Source of the DNA: JACKHA01 sp041401985
GTDB taxonomy: Bacteria; Planctomycetota; Phycisphaerae; Phycisphaerales; UBA1924
NCBI GenBank assembly: GCA_041401985.1
Contig: JAWKTE010000017.1
Location: forward strand, 1 to 64,000
Reading direction: 5' to 3'
Length of the DNA stretch: 64,000 nucleotides
Below are positions 17,590 through 26,617 of the stretch, in pieces; the stretch's first letter is position 1; the number at the start of each line of letters is the position of its first letter. Position numbers and translations under genes: made by a program. The notes under the pieces were generated by a model. The model was given only the letters and a program-made list of their open reading frames with translations. It did no database searches and was not told where the DNA came from.

Positions 17590-19317
17590 ATGCGGCTCCA
17601 TCACGCCCCTGCTAACGCGAACGATCGTCCCGCGGACCCGCGCACGTCGACGCCGGGTTGGTCGCCCGCCCGGTCGGGGCGGGTGCTGCTGCTCCTGCTG
17701 GTGCTGCTTGTGGCGGCCGCGGCCACGGGCGTGGTGACGTACGTGCTGGTCACGATGTTCGGGCACAAGCAGGCGGCCCGGACGCCGTTCGTCCGTGTCG
17801 CGGAGGTCAACGAACTCAGCACCGACCCCGAGCCCTGGGGCATGAACTGGCCGCACCAGTTCGACGGATGGAAGGCGACCGCCGGGGACCGGTTCTACGG
17901 GGGCAGCAGCGCGCTGACGCAGAGCAAGCTGGAGACCAGCCCGTGGCTGCGACGTCTGTACGCCGGGTACGCGTTCAGCATCGACTATCGCGAGGCTCGC
18001 GGGCACGCGTACATGCTCTACGACCAGGGCGTGACCGAGCGCATCACCCAGAAGCCGCAGGCCGGCGCGTGCCTGCACTGCCACGCCTCGACGACCGTGC
18101 TGTACCGGCGCATCGGGCTCGAAGCGATGGGCCAGGAGGCGACCGACGAGGCGCTGTCGGGTTCGTTCAACATGCCCGCGGTCCGGCGCGGGTTCGAGGA
18201 ACTCAGCCGGCGTCCGTACCACGAGGTGCTGGGGCTGCTGCTCGAGACGCCCGACGGCACGCCGGGTGAGAACGAGCCGGTGTTCCCCCAGCCGCCCGTC
18301 GGCGGCTTCACCGGGCAGTTCGCCGGCCAGCCGGCCGAGCAGGTCCATCCGGGGCTGCCGGTGGGGGAGGCCCACCCGGTGACGTGCATCGACTGCCACG
18401 ACCCGGCCTCGATGGGCATCCGCGTGACCCGCCCCGGGTTCATGCAGGGCATCGCCGATCTGGCCGCCAGCGCAGAGCCCACGCCGCACATCCCCAGCAT
18501 CGAGCAGTGGCGCCGCGGCGACCGGGCCACGCCCTATGACCCGAACGAACTCGCCAGCCGACAGGAGATGCGCTCGTTCGTGTGCGGGCAGTGCCACGTG
18601 GAGTACTACTGCGCCAACCGGGCCACGCTGACGTTCCCCTGGGGCAACGGGCTCCGGGCCGAGCAGCTCGAGCAGGTCTGGGAGGACATGCGGTTCGAAG
18701 ACGGCTCGGCGTTCTTCGACTACCGCCACGGCGAGACGGGCGCGCCGCTCTTCAAGGTCCAGCACCCCGAGTTCGAGCTGTGGAGCCAGGGCATCCACGC
18801 CCGGAACGGGGTCTCGTGCGCCGACTGCCACATGCCCTACCAGCGTGTCGGGGCGATGAAGGTCAGCAGCCACGACGTGCAGAGCCCGCTGGAGACGGTC
18901 AACAACTCCTGCCAGCAGTGCCACACCGTCAACGAGGCCCAGCTCCGCGAGAGCGTGGCGACGATCCAGGGTCGCACCCGAGACCTGATGGAGCGGGCCG
19001 CTGGGGCCATGACCGAGATGCTCGACGCGATCCTCGAGGCCAAGGCCGCCGGGGCGACCGACGAGCAGCTCGCCGAGGTGTACGTGCTGCAGCGCCGGGC
19101 CATGTGGCGTCTGGACTACATCAGCAGCGAGAACTCGCGCGGCTTCCACGCCCCGCAGGAGGCCGCCAGGATCCTGGGCGAGTCCATCGACTACAGCCGC
19201 CGGGCCCAGGCGATGGCGCTGCGCCTGCGGGCGCCGGAGGCCCCGAGCACTGAGTCGCTCCCGCGCCAGCCCGTGCAGGGTGTGAGTTCGAGCGAGGGAG
19301 CGGGCAGCGGCGGCTGA
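17590..19317 (+). CDS. nrfA: Pentahaem ammonia-forming nitrite reductase, CXXCH type
   Basis: The 575-aa protein reduces nitrite to ammonium with six electrons. An N-terminal membrane helix (VLLLLLVLLVAAAATGVV) anchors it. Five haem motifs are visible: CLHCH, CIDCH, CGQCHVEYYC, CADCHMPY and CQQCH. The CGQCHVEYYC element and the catalytic-region HPEFELWSQGIHARNGVSC are diagnostic of NrfA. The first haem, the active-site haem, is bound by CXXCH rather than the CXXCK of the E. coli enzyme, which places it in the less common CXXCH lineage. It follows nrfH by 44 bases. Confidence 0.94.
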   Translation: MRLHHAPANANDRPADPRTSTPGWSPARSGRVLLLLLVLLVAAAATGVVTYVLVTMFGHKQAARTPFVRVAEVNELSTDPEPWGMNWPHQFDGWKATAGDRFYGGSSALTQSKLETSPWLRRLYAGYAFSIDYREARGHAYMLYDQGVTERITQKPQAGACLHCHASTTVLYRRIGLEAMGQEATDEALSGSFNMPAVRRGFEELSRRPYHEVLGLLLETPDGTPGENEPVFPQPPVGGFTGQFAGQPAEQVHPGLPVGEAHPVTCIDCHDPASMGIRVTRPGFMQGIADLAASAEPTPHIPSIEQWRRGDRATPYDPNELASRQEMRSFVCGQCHVEYYCANRATLTFPWGNGLRAEQLEQVWEDMRFEDGSAFFDYRHGETGAPLFKVQHPEFELWSQGIHARNGVSCADCHMPYQRVGAMKVSSHDVQSPLETVNNSCQQCHTVNEAQLRESVATIQGRTRDLMERAAGAMTEMLDAILEAKAAGATDEQLAEVYVLQRRAMWRLDYISSENSRGFHAPQEAARILGESIDYSRRAQAMALRLRAPEAPSTESLPRQPVQGVSSSEGAGSGG

Positions 19318-19508
19318 GGCACGGTCGCAGGACGTGGCGACGGGCAGCCCACCCGCCGATGGCGGACATCGTTCAATCCGGCTGGACAAACGGTGGGGCG
19401 GCGATGGCGTGCCCGGCCGGTTCGACCCATGTGGCGTCGAGCAGAGCGTCCTCGATCGCGCGGTCGTACGCACCGGCGCGAAGCACCGCCATCAGGTCGT
19501 GATCCACG

Positions 19509-20645
19509 ATGGAGCAGGTCTGGTCGACGCCGATGCAGACGTTGGCCGCCGGCAACGGCCTGTCGGACGTTGGGCTCGCCAAAGTCTGCCGGAAGCACAA
19601 CGTCCCGACGCCTCCCCGCGGCCACTGGGCGAAGCTCGCGCACGGCAAGCCCGTCGAGCGTCCCAGCCTTCCCGCGGCTCCGAAGGGCGTCGGCGAGATC
19701 GTCGTGCTCGTCGGCACGCCGCCGGAGATCGCGCCGAGCCAGGAGGCGTTCTCCTTCTTCGATGAGTAGCTCGCCGCGGCCGAGCGGAAGCCGCGTCGCG
19801 ATCGCTCCGGCGTCCTGATCAGTGAGCCCCGGTACGAGCAGCCGCACGTGTCGGTCGCGACGTCGAAGGCCCTTCGGCAGCGTGCGCTCCTGGTGGTCGA
19901 GGCGCTGGTGGGCACGCTCGCCGCAATCGGCTGTGTGGAGCGGCCATCAACGGACCGGCGGGACCGGACGGTCCTTTCCGAGCCCATGGGATTCCGATTC
20001 CTCCTTCGCGTCCGCGAGCGAACCAGACGGACGGCGCACGTCCTGACCGAGGAGGAGCAGCGCTCCAAAGCGCGCAACGGCTACAGCTACGCCCCGAAGC
20101 ACGACGACGAGCACACCGGTGAACTCTCCATCGACGCGTTCCCCGAGGGGTCGTCGCTCGAGTTCGCGAAGTTCAAGGACGGGCCGAAGGCCGGACCCGT
20201 CGAGGACCGGATCGGGGATGTGGCCACGGCCGTGATACGCCACGCCGACCAGGAGCTGCGCCGGGCGCACGAGCGCAAGCTCGCCGCGCAGTTGGAGCGG
20301 GAGCGGCAGCGCCGGGCCGCGGAGGAGGCCGAGCGCCGGCGGGTCGAAGACGAGCAGCGGCGACAGGAACAGGCGTGCCGCGATCGCCTCGTGCGCGTGG
20401 CCGACGACTGGCACGCGGCCCAGCTGATCAGGCGGCTGCTGGAGGCGACCCAGAGCCGCCTCGCGTCCGAGACGTTGGAACCGGAAGCTGGCAACCTCCT
20501 CGAGCGGTGGATGCGGTGGGGCCACCGGGTCGCGGACGAGCTTGACCCCGAGCGCGTGTCCCTCGCCGAGCTACCGGAACTCACGCACCCGGGCGTGCGC
20601 GAGCAGGAAGCACGGGAGCGAGCCGCCGCTCGGAACCCGACCTGA
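19509..20645 (+). pseudogene. Gene interrupted by an in-frame TAG
   Basis: A single reading frame runs from 19509 to 20645 but is cut by TAG at 19767-19769. The N-terminal part has the widespread motif EQVWSTPMQTLA...SDVGLAKVCRKHNVP...RGHWAKLAHGKP, an HTH-like domain found at the start of many hypothetical bacterial proteins. After the stop the same frame continues with a globular part and a long Arg/Glu-rich coiled coil (ERERQRRAAEEAERRR). The usual residues just before EQVW are also missing, because a TGA lies three codons upstream. The function of the family is not known to me. It is probably an inactivated gene in decayed accessory DNA; readthrough or sequencing error cannot be excluded. 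Confidence 0.7.
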
Positions 20646-20811
20646 GCCAAACCCGCCGGGGCAGGACCGTTTCTACCATTTCTCTACCACCATTCGATGC
20701 GCACCGATGGGAATCATCGAGAAAAACGCGACGCCGGAACAGGCTTGAATCCCGCGAAAAACGGCCATATCTTCGTGCCACACAGGCCTTTGAGCTGGCT
20801 CTTCTCCCTGA

Positions 20812-20853
20812 CTTCCAAGCTGTACGTCGTGGGTTCGAATCCCATCGCCCGCT
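20812..20853 (+). other. 3' fragment of tRNA-Gly(UCC), probable integration scar
   Basis: The sequence holds an anticodon loop CTTCCAA (anticodon TCC), a perfect T-arm GTGGG-TTCGAAT-CCCAT (20829-20845), and the 3' acceptor strand CGCCCGC with discriminator T (20846-20853). No matching 5' acceptor strand GCGGGCG or D-arm lies upstream, so the gene is not complete. Such 3' tRNA pieces are left when integrative elements recombine into tRNA genes. The neighbouring pseudogene and toxin genes fit a mobile origin. Confidence 0.65.
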
Positions 20854-21571
20854 TTCTGTGCCTCTGAGTGCCACGACGTGCCCCACGTGGCCTACTCCTT
20901 GCGGAATCTCGACTTGCGGAGGCCGAAGCGGTGGCTTCGGGCGACTCCGACTGCGCGTCCGAGTTTCCCCGAGTGGCCTCGGATTGCCCCTCGGAGCCTT
21001 CGTTTACTGCGACACTCACTGAAACGAGTCCGGCTCCGGACTCTCGAAGCGTTGGCAGCGAGGCGAGCGCGTCCCGCTGGTCCAGCAGGCTCTCGGGGTT
21101 GTACGTGTCCATCGTCAGGACACCATACGGCGCGGGCGTTTGTGGGCTCCGTGATCGGTGCCCGCCGGGGCTGCGGCCTGGCAGGACCTCACGCCCGAGC
21201 GGCTCCGATCCGTCTGTGCAAGCCCCACCATCACGCACGACACATAGAGGCTCGCTCACGATCCGAATCACGCGCGAGCCGAGCGTGTTCCGCGGACGCC
21301 ATGGCCACGAACAGGCCCCCGCACATGGGACCTCCGGAGGGCGGCACTGGAACGCCGCCACTCGCTGCGCGACAGCGTGCTGGCAGTTGCGGTTGAGCGA
21401 GAGCACAGATTCGGTGTCCTTCACGGCGGGCGGGGCATGCCACGGCTCGGGCGGCGCGACATCGCCCGCGGTGTGGTCCCGCCGGATTGCCGCGGCCAGC
21501 CTGTCGATGTCGCGCCGTCGCACGGCGATCAGCGCATCGCCAGTCACGCGATCACCCACTCGCGAAACTCT
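20854..21571. other. Gene-poor stretch beside the tRNA fragment
   Basis: Overlapping frames are open on both strands here, but none shows a recognisable domain, a signal peptide or a ribosome site. The longest minus-strand frame runs through the antisense of the tRNA fragment and ends in the well-known spurious peptide GFEPTTYSLE. I see no supportable gene in this stretch. Confidence 0.5.
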
Positions 21572-22393
21572 TCAGTCGAGCAAGTCCGCGGCGGTGATGG
21601 GATCGCCGTTGGGCAGGCCGCGGTTCCAGACCTGGTCGCCGCGGACGGCGAGGTACTCGCGTCGCCCCTTGAGGTCGAGGTAGGGGCAGTCTTGGGCGCC
21701 GGTGATGGAGCGCGGGGCGGGCGGGGCGACCGTCTCGTTGCCGGAGCCGGGGACGCACCAGCGGAGCTTGCCCTTGGCGATCCATGGCTTGAGGTCGAAG
21801 TCCCAGACATCGACGGGGATGACGGTGCCGCCCTCGCCGAAGAGGGTCTTGTAGGTGTAGGAGGTGTCGGGCCAGTCGGCGGTGAGGTCCTTGGCCGGCG
21901 GCTTGGGATCGGCGAAGTAGGCGATGGTGTAGACCTTGTAGCCGGGAGACATAGAGAGTTCGCCGATGACGGCGGTCATGTTCGAGAGCGCCAGCAGGCG
22001 CGGGATGACGTAGGGGACTTCGGGGCCGATGGCGGCCTCGAGCGCCGGGCCAATGACCCTCTTGCCTTGCAGGTGGACCGCGCCGCGGAGGACGCAGAAC
22101 GTGAAAGACGGCGTCGGGGCGAAGCGCTGGGCGCCGGGCTGCCACCATGGGCCGTCGAGGCCGAAGGGATCAAAGGAGCGCATCAGCGGCTTGCCGGTGA
22201 ACGGGCAGGTGGACATTGCGACAACGGGGAGGCGATCGAAATACTGCGCGAGGGCGGTGTCAGCCTCGTCCGAGGCGCGGTTCGCGCCCGTGACGTCCTC
22301 ACGCTCGACGCAGTCGCGGTAGCGGTTCATGGCCGTGGTCCATCGGGCCAGGATCTGGTCGCGTTCCGACTTGGTGAGCGGCTCGTTGAGCAT
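21572..22393 (-). CDS. Probable immunity protein for the cyclase toxin
   Basis: A 273-aa soluble protein with no signal peptide, encoded directly after the toxin gene on the same strand. It begins MLNEPLTKSERDQILARW and contains CPFTGKPLMRSFDPFGLDG and a C-terminal LDLKGRREYLAVRGDQVWNR. I do not recognise a named family. Position immediately downstream of a polymorphic toxin, the cytosolic character and the similar size to other immunity proteins support the call. The ATG at 22393 has GAGG seven bases upstream; an in-frame ATG at 22516 would overlap the toxin gene and is less likely. Confidence 0.5.
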   Translation of the reverse strand: MLNEPLTKSERDQILARWTTAMNRYRDCVEREDVTGANRASDEADTALAQYFDRLPVVAMSTCPFTGKPLMRSFDPFGLDGPWWQPGAQRFAPTPSFTFCVLRGAVHLQGKRVIGPALEAAIGPEVPYVIPRLLALSNMTAVIGELSMSPGYKVYTIAYFADPKPPAKDLTADWPDTSYTYKTLFGEGGTVIPVDVWDFDLKPWIAKGKLRWCVPGSGNETVAPPAPRSITGAQDCPYLDLKGRREYLAVRGDQVWNRGLPNGDPITAADLLD

Positions 22394-22499
22394 GGTCGTG
22401 CCTCGGATCAAATCTGGTTGCGTGTGCGTTCGTTGGGAATCCACGGAGCCTGGTCGGCGTGGTCTTGGGGAGTCGAACACCGGGTCGTGCGGGCCCGCT

Positions 22500-24947
22500 T
22501 CATTCATCCGTGTCAATCTTGTTGCCGGGCAGGGCCTCCCACTCCTCGTACCGCCAGGTCATGTTGTTCTCCTGGTAGAACTGCTTCATGCGCTTGCGCA
22601 TGTCCGCCATCGTTCCGCCCGCGATGCTCACGACATCTCCCGTGGGCGTGTAGATGGTGACCGGCGGCATCGGCCCGGCGTTCTCGCCGGCGATCTTGGG
22701 ATTGTTGCGGTCGGGCCAGCCGGAGTGGGCGCCGTGCTGGATCATCTTGGCCTGCATCTTCTGGTTGAGTTCGTTTGCCACGGCGGTCACGTCGTCCATG
22801 TGCTTCCCGTCGGCGTGGTGCACGCCGTGCAGGTCGTAGTCGCCGTGGTAGCGCACACCCGTATCGGCATGGACGACGATGAAGTTGTCGTCGTCGATCA
22901 CTCGATATCCCGCGGCGTCGATCTTTTCGTTCCGGAACGTGTGGTATCGCCTGTAGAACTCGGACGCCGTGTCTTCCATCAGATGCTTGACGGAGCGCCC
23001 GCCCAGGAGCTGATCGACCGAGATCTCGGGCATGCCCGCCATCCTCGCGAGCGTCTCATGCGTGCGGGCGTGGCTGGGATCGAAGCAGACCAGGCCCTTG
23101 TACGGCCCCTCCTTGGCGGTCTTGGCCTTCATCGATTCCGGCTTGCCCTCATATGTGATCGGACTGCCGTACTTGTCGAAGTCACCCTTGCGCCCCATGT
23201 ACTTGATGCCGTCTGGATTGCCGTCGCGGACGACGATGAACAGCTTGCGCTTCTCGGCGACCTGACCGAGGATGACGTTGTCGATCCCGCGCATGCCGCG
23301 CGAATTCGCCACGCCCGGCTTGGGCCACGCGCGCTTGGTCTTCGGCCTCGGCGGGGGGTTCGAGCCGTGCCCGCCGCGCGTCGGCTTGCGGTGATCGACC
23401 TGCACGTGCGTGGTGTTGCCGCCGGGCTTCTGGGTGCTGCCGGCGGCCTTCGGCTGTGCGGTGAGGTCGACGTCGGCCTTTGGATCCTTGAGCGACTGGA
23501 GGCGGTCGAACCCCTTGATGCCCGAGCCGTCGGGGAGCGTCAGGTTCTTGAGATCCTCCTTGGTTCCTCGGATGGACACGGCCTGCATCGTGCCGCGCCC
23601 GAGGATCTGCAGGAGCCGCTGCACGCGCTCGCTGGGGCTCAGGTTCGGGTCCGACATGATCTTGTCGAAGTCCACGATGATCTCATAGCTGGTCACGACG
23701 GCGTTGATCGAGTCCGCGGTGATCTGGCCGATCAGCGCGTAGCGCACGACCTTGCCGCCCTTCTCGCGGACGCTGATGGTCCCGCCTCGGGACCAGAGGC
23801 GGGCGCCGGCGCCAACGGCGGTGAAGAGATTGCCCACGATCGTCAGGCCGTCGAGGGCGTCCTCCTTCCACCCTCGATCCTGCGTCGTGATGTTGATGAC
23901 GGCGGCGGCGGAGGAAGCAAACACCGATGTCCAGAGGGCGGCGGAGACCAGTTGCGAGCCGGGCACCGGGATCATGACCGTGACAACAGCGGCCACGACC
24001 GCCGCGGCGGTGGCGATGGCCCCGAGGAAGTCCGCGACCGTGCCCCAGAATCCCCGCTCGCCGACCTCGAACCCGTCCCGGGGCTTCTCGATGCCGCGGC
24101 TGATCTCCTGGGGGATGACGTAGCGGATGTGGCCGGGCGGATACTTGCTCTTCTTGTTCCACGCATCGATGGCGCGCTCGATCGCGACGGCGTCGCTCGG
24201 GCCGGACGCCGCGTACTTGCCGTGCAGACGCTCGTCGTTCGGGTCGGTCCAGTCGATCAGCGCCCAGGTGGAGTCGCCGCCCTTCTCGCCGGTCTTGACG
24301 AGCGCGACGCGGAGGCGCTTGGTCTCCTGCGACTGCTTCTCGATGTACACCGCGTTGAGCTTGTGGATCCGAAGGTAGAAGTGGCCCTCGAACAGCTCGG
24401 CCAGCTTCACGCCGAGCATGTCCAGACGCCTCAGCCTCCGGTGGTGCTCCTCGAACGCCTCGACGGATGGGGGCGGGGCAAACTGCGCCACGAGGCGCAG
24501 GACCTTCGCGTACTTCAGGGCCGCGGCCCGGATTAGCCAGGGGTTTGGAAGGGCATCCCTGGCCGCGTCGACCTCGCGGTCGAGCGCGACCTCGATCTCG
24601 TCCACCCGCTGGCGGACCGGCTCGACCGCCGTGACCTGTGTGCCGTTGCGCACCGCGGCCCAGACCACCAGGTCGGTGTCGGCATAAGGCTTCAGATAGT
24701 CGATGTCGAGGGTGTTGTGGTTCCCGAACGTCTGGGTGCTTCGCGACTTGTGCGCGTTCAACACGAGGCGGTCATCAAAGTCCCGCTCGGCCTGCCAGAA
24801 CCAGAAGATCTCGTCGTACGCGGCCTTCTGGCCGGTTCCGCCCGGACCGCCGACGAGCGTGTAGCGGACACGGCTGCCGACCGTGATCGTGCGAACACCG
24901 GGCGAGGCCAAGATCCTGTAGGGCTGGGCTGGTGTTGGCGTGCTCAT
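22500..24947 (-). CDS. Polymorphic toxin with ExoY/edema-factor-like cyclase domain
   Basis: An 815-aa protein. The N-terminal 300 residues are a soluble delivery-type region. Two hydrophobic stretches (about residues 300-345, IATAAAVVAAVVTVMIPV and a second near VSAALWTSVFASSAAAVIN) form a pre-toxin membrane region like those in type VI or contractile-injection effectors. A proline-rich linker leads to a C-terminal domain from about residue 540. It carries the arrangement of class II nucleotidyl cyclases: a lysine-rich stretch with K602, K607 and K609 before GLVCFDP, the metal-binding pair D703 and D705 in GDYDLHGVH, and H738 with N748/N749 in HGAHSGWPDRNNP. It would make a cyclic nucleotide in a target cell, perhaps on a host cofactor. 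It lies between a LysM adaptor gene and a putative immunity gene. Confidence 0.65.
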   Translation of the reverse strand: MSTPTPAQPYRILASPGVRTITVGSRVRYTLVGGPGGTGQKAAYDEIFWFWQAERDFDDRLVLNAHKSRSTQTFGNHNTLDIDYLKPYADTDLVVWAAVRNGTQVTAVEPVRQRVDEIEVALDREVDAARDALPNPWLIRAAALKYAKVLRLVAQFAPPPSVEAFEEHHRRLRRLDMLGVKLAELFEGHFYLRIHKLNAVYIEKQSQETKRLRVALVKTGEKGGDSTWALIDWTDPNDERLHGKYAASGPSDAVAIERAIDAWNKKSKYPPGHIRYVIPQEISRGIEKPRDGFEVGERGFWGTVADFLGAIATAAAVVAAVVTVMIPVPGSQLVSAALWTSVFASSAAAVINITTQDRGWKEDALDGLTIVGNLFTAVGAGARLWSRGGTISVREKGGKVVRYALIGQITADSINAVVTSYEIIVDFDKIMSDPNLSPSERVQRLLQILGRGTMQAVSIRGTKEDLKNLTLPDGSGIKGFDRLQSLKDPKADVDLTAQPKAAGSTQKPGGNTTHVQVDHRKPTRGGHGSNPPPRPKTKRAWPKPGVANSRGMRGIDNVILGQVAEKRKLFIVVRDGNPDGIKYMGRKGDFDKYGSPITYEGKPESMKAKTAKEGPYKGLVCFDPSHARTHETLARMAGMPEISVDQLLGGRSVKHLMEDTASEFYRRYHTFRNEKIDAAGYRVIDDDNFIVVHADTGVRYHGDYDLHGVHHADGKHMDDVTAVANELNQKMQAKMIQHGAHSGWPDRNNPKIAGENAGPMPPVTIYTPTGDVVSIAGGTMADMRKRMKQFYQENNMTWRYEEWEALPGNKIDTDE

Positions 24948-25015
24948 CGGCTCTGCGCTCCGCGGGACGCTCCCGCAGGTCGGTCAGTTGGCTCTGGCTC
25001 GTCGTGGTCCGGCCC

Positions 25016-26617
25016 TCACGCGGGCGTTTCCTCGGAGGCGGTCTGGGCTTCCGCGGGTGCCGATTCGGGTGTCTCGGGCGCCCCCTCCGTCTCGTCGTGC
25101 GTCGCCTCTGCTTCCGGCTCCGTCCCCACTTCCGCGCCCTCGCCCTCATCGGCCGGCGGAATGTCCACCGACGCGATCCCGCCCTCCACCGCCCCGACCT
25201 TTCCGAACTCCTCATCCACGTCGTCGGGGTGCGGCGTGTCCGACGTAGAGACAAGCGTCATTCCGCTCTTGACACCGACACCCATTCTCAGGAGCGCGAA
25301 CTCGAGCATGTGACGCTCCTCCTCGTCCGGGAACTTGGCGTACATGTCCTCAATCAGGCCGCGGCCCGAGTAGTCGTTGAAGTGGGAGTCGTACGCGGCG
25401 ATCATCAACTGCGTCGTCTCCGCGTCGTACTTGAGCACTTCGAGCAGCGTCCGCTGCTCGCCCGTGTCCATCGCGTGGCGGGCGTGGGCCGCGAGCGACC
25501 CGGCCAGCACCTGCGGCTGCTCCTGCCACTCGATCTGGAACTCTCCCGGCGGCGGATCCTCGACCAGGTCGATGCCGGACCGGCCGACCTTGCCCTCGTG
25601 CTCCTGCTGGTTCGCCCAGGTAACCTTGTACCTCGCCTCCGGCACGCGATGCTCGCTCTCCTGGGTCCGAAGGCGCAGGTACAGCGGCGCGACCAGTCGC
25701 ACACGGAACACATGCTCCTTGCCCGTCGTCAGGCCGAACTGCTCCCACTTCTTCGGAACGTACACGACGCCGGGGTGGTCCAGCGATGTGAACGACCAGT
25801 TCTTGCCGTCCTTCGATCGCTTGGTCACGCCCACGTCATCCACGAGGCGCTTGTTGATCTCGTCCGGCACGTCCGTGCCCCAGTTGAACTTCGCCAGGGC
25901 CTTCCAGTCCAGCCCCGCCCCCTTTGCGATCGAGAGGATCGAGTCGCCGTCCTTCACCTTGTGCCGGTCCACCAGCGCGATGCGCTTCAGGCTCGACGTG
26001 CCGATGCGGGCGCTGGGCCATGCGCCCTCGGCCGGCGTTGGCTCGCCCTCGCCCCTGAACTCGTAGGTGTCGTCGAGCGTGGCGCCGGTCAGGTCGCAGG
26101 CCGCGTCGCAGGTCCCGGGCGGGATCTCGTCGATGCGGACGGTGCCGGACGCGTTGGTCGTGTAGTAGTCCTCGGTGCCGTCGGGCAGCGACACGCGGAG
26201 GCGAACCGACGACACCGGGTCACCTGTTCTCTCGTCGACAACCCGGATCCCGATCCACGTCTTGGACGGGGCCACGCGGCGCGACGGGGCCGGGGCCTCG
26301 ATCACCGCCGGTCGGTCGGCGATGCTCAACGGCGCCCTCTGGCGGACCCGCCAGTGCGCCGGCGCAATGACCATGCGGCCCTCGCGCAGGGCCCGCATCA
26401 CGCGGGCGACGACGTCGCCCCGGCCATTGGCGCCTCCCGACCCAGGCTCGCCCGCGCTGGCCAGGAGTTCGGCGAGCTGGGCGGCGCCGCCGTCCTGCTG
26501 GACGATCCGGCGGAGTTCGGCCTCGAGGGTGCCGCCCTCCCGCAGCCACGGGTCGTCGCCCGCTCTCGGGGGCCACGCTGCCAGCCTGACGTTGTCGCTG
26601 CCTATCCGCAACTGCAT
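25016..26617 (-). CDS. LysM-domain protein, probable toxin adaptor
   Basis: A 533-aa protein without a signal peptide. The N-terminal region (about residues 1-85) is unrecognised. A carboxypeptidase-regulatory-like beta domain follows (WIGIRVVDERTGDPVSSVRL to IPPGTCDAACDL), then a LysM motif (HKVKDGDSILSIAKGAG...WKALAKFNWG). Beyond this are a beta-rich segment (HVFRVRLVAPLYLRLR) and an acidic, disordered tail. This order is typical of proteins encoded beside type VI or contractile-injection effectors that load or carry a toxin. The toxin gene starts 68 bases downstream on the same strand. No VgrG, PAAR or tube gene is in the window, so the delivery machine is unknown. Confidence 0.6.
   Translation of the reverse strand: MQLRIGSDNVRLAAWPPRAGDDPWLREGGTLEAELRRIVQQDGGAAQLAELLASAGEPGSGGANGRGDVVARVMRALREGRMVIAPAHWRVRQRAPLSIADRPAVIEAPAPSRRVAPSKTWIGIRVVDERTGDPVSSVRLRVSLPDGTEDYYTTNASGTVRIDEIPPGTCDAACDLTGATLDDTYEFRGEGEPTPAEGAWPSARIGTSSLKRIALVDRHKVKDGDSILSIAKGAGLDWKALAKFNWGTDVPDEINKRLVDDVGVTKRSKDGKNWSFTSLDHPGVVYVPKKWEQFGLTTGKEHVFRVRLVAPLYLRLRTQESEHRVPEARYKVTWANQQEHEGKVGRSGIDLVEDPPPGEFQIEWQEQPQVLAGSLAAHARHAMDTGEQRTLLEVLKYDAETTQLMIAAYDSHFNDYSGRGLIEDMYAKFPDEEERHMLEFALLRMGVGVKSGMTLVSTSDTPHPDDVDEEFGKVGAVEGGIASVDIPPADEGEGAEVGTEPEAEATHDETEGAPETPESAPAEAQTASEETPA

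Noticed and set aside
17263..19473. Minus-strand frame opposite nrfA
   Set aside because: nrfA has five haem motifs and normal length; the antisense frame has no recognisable feature.
20714..21559. 281-codon minus-strand frame beside the tRNA fragment
   Set aside because: It reads through the antisense of the tRNA-Gly 3' end, giving the well-known spurious GFEPTTYSLE peptide, and shows no domain or ribosome site.
22394..22516. ATG at 22516 as the start of the immunity gene
   Set aside because: It would overlap the toxin gene end and add a Pro/Arg-rich tail; ATG 22393 has a GAGG site at good spacing.
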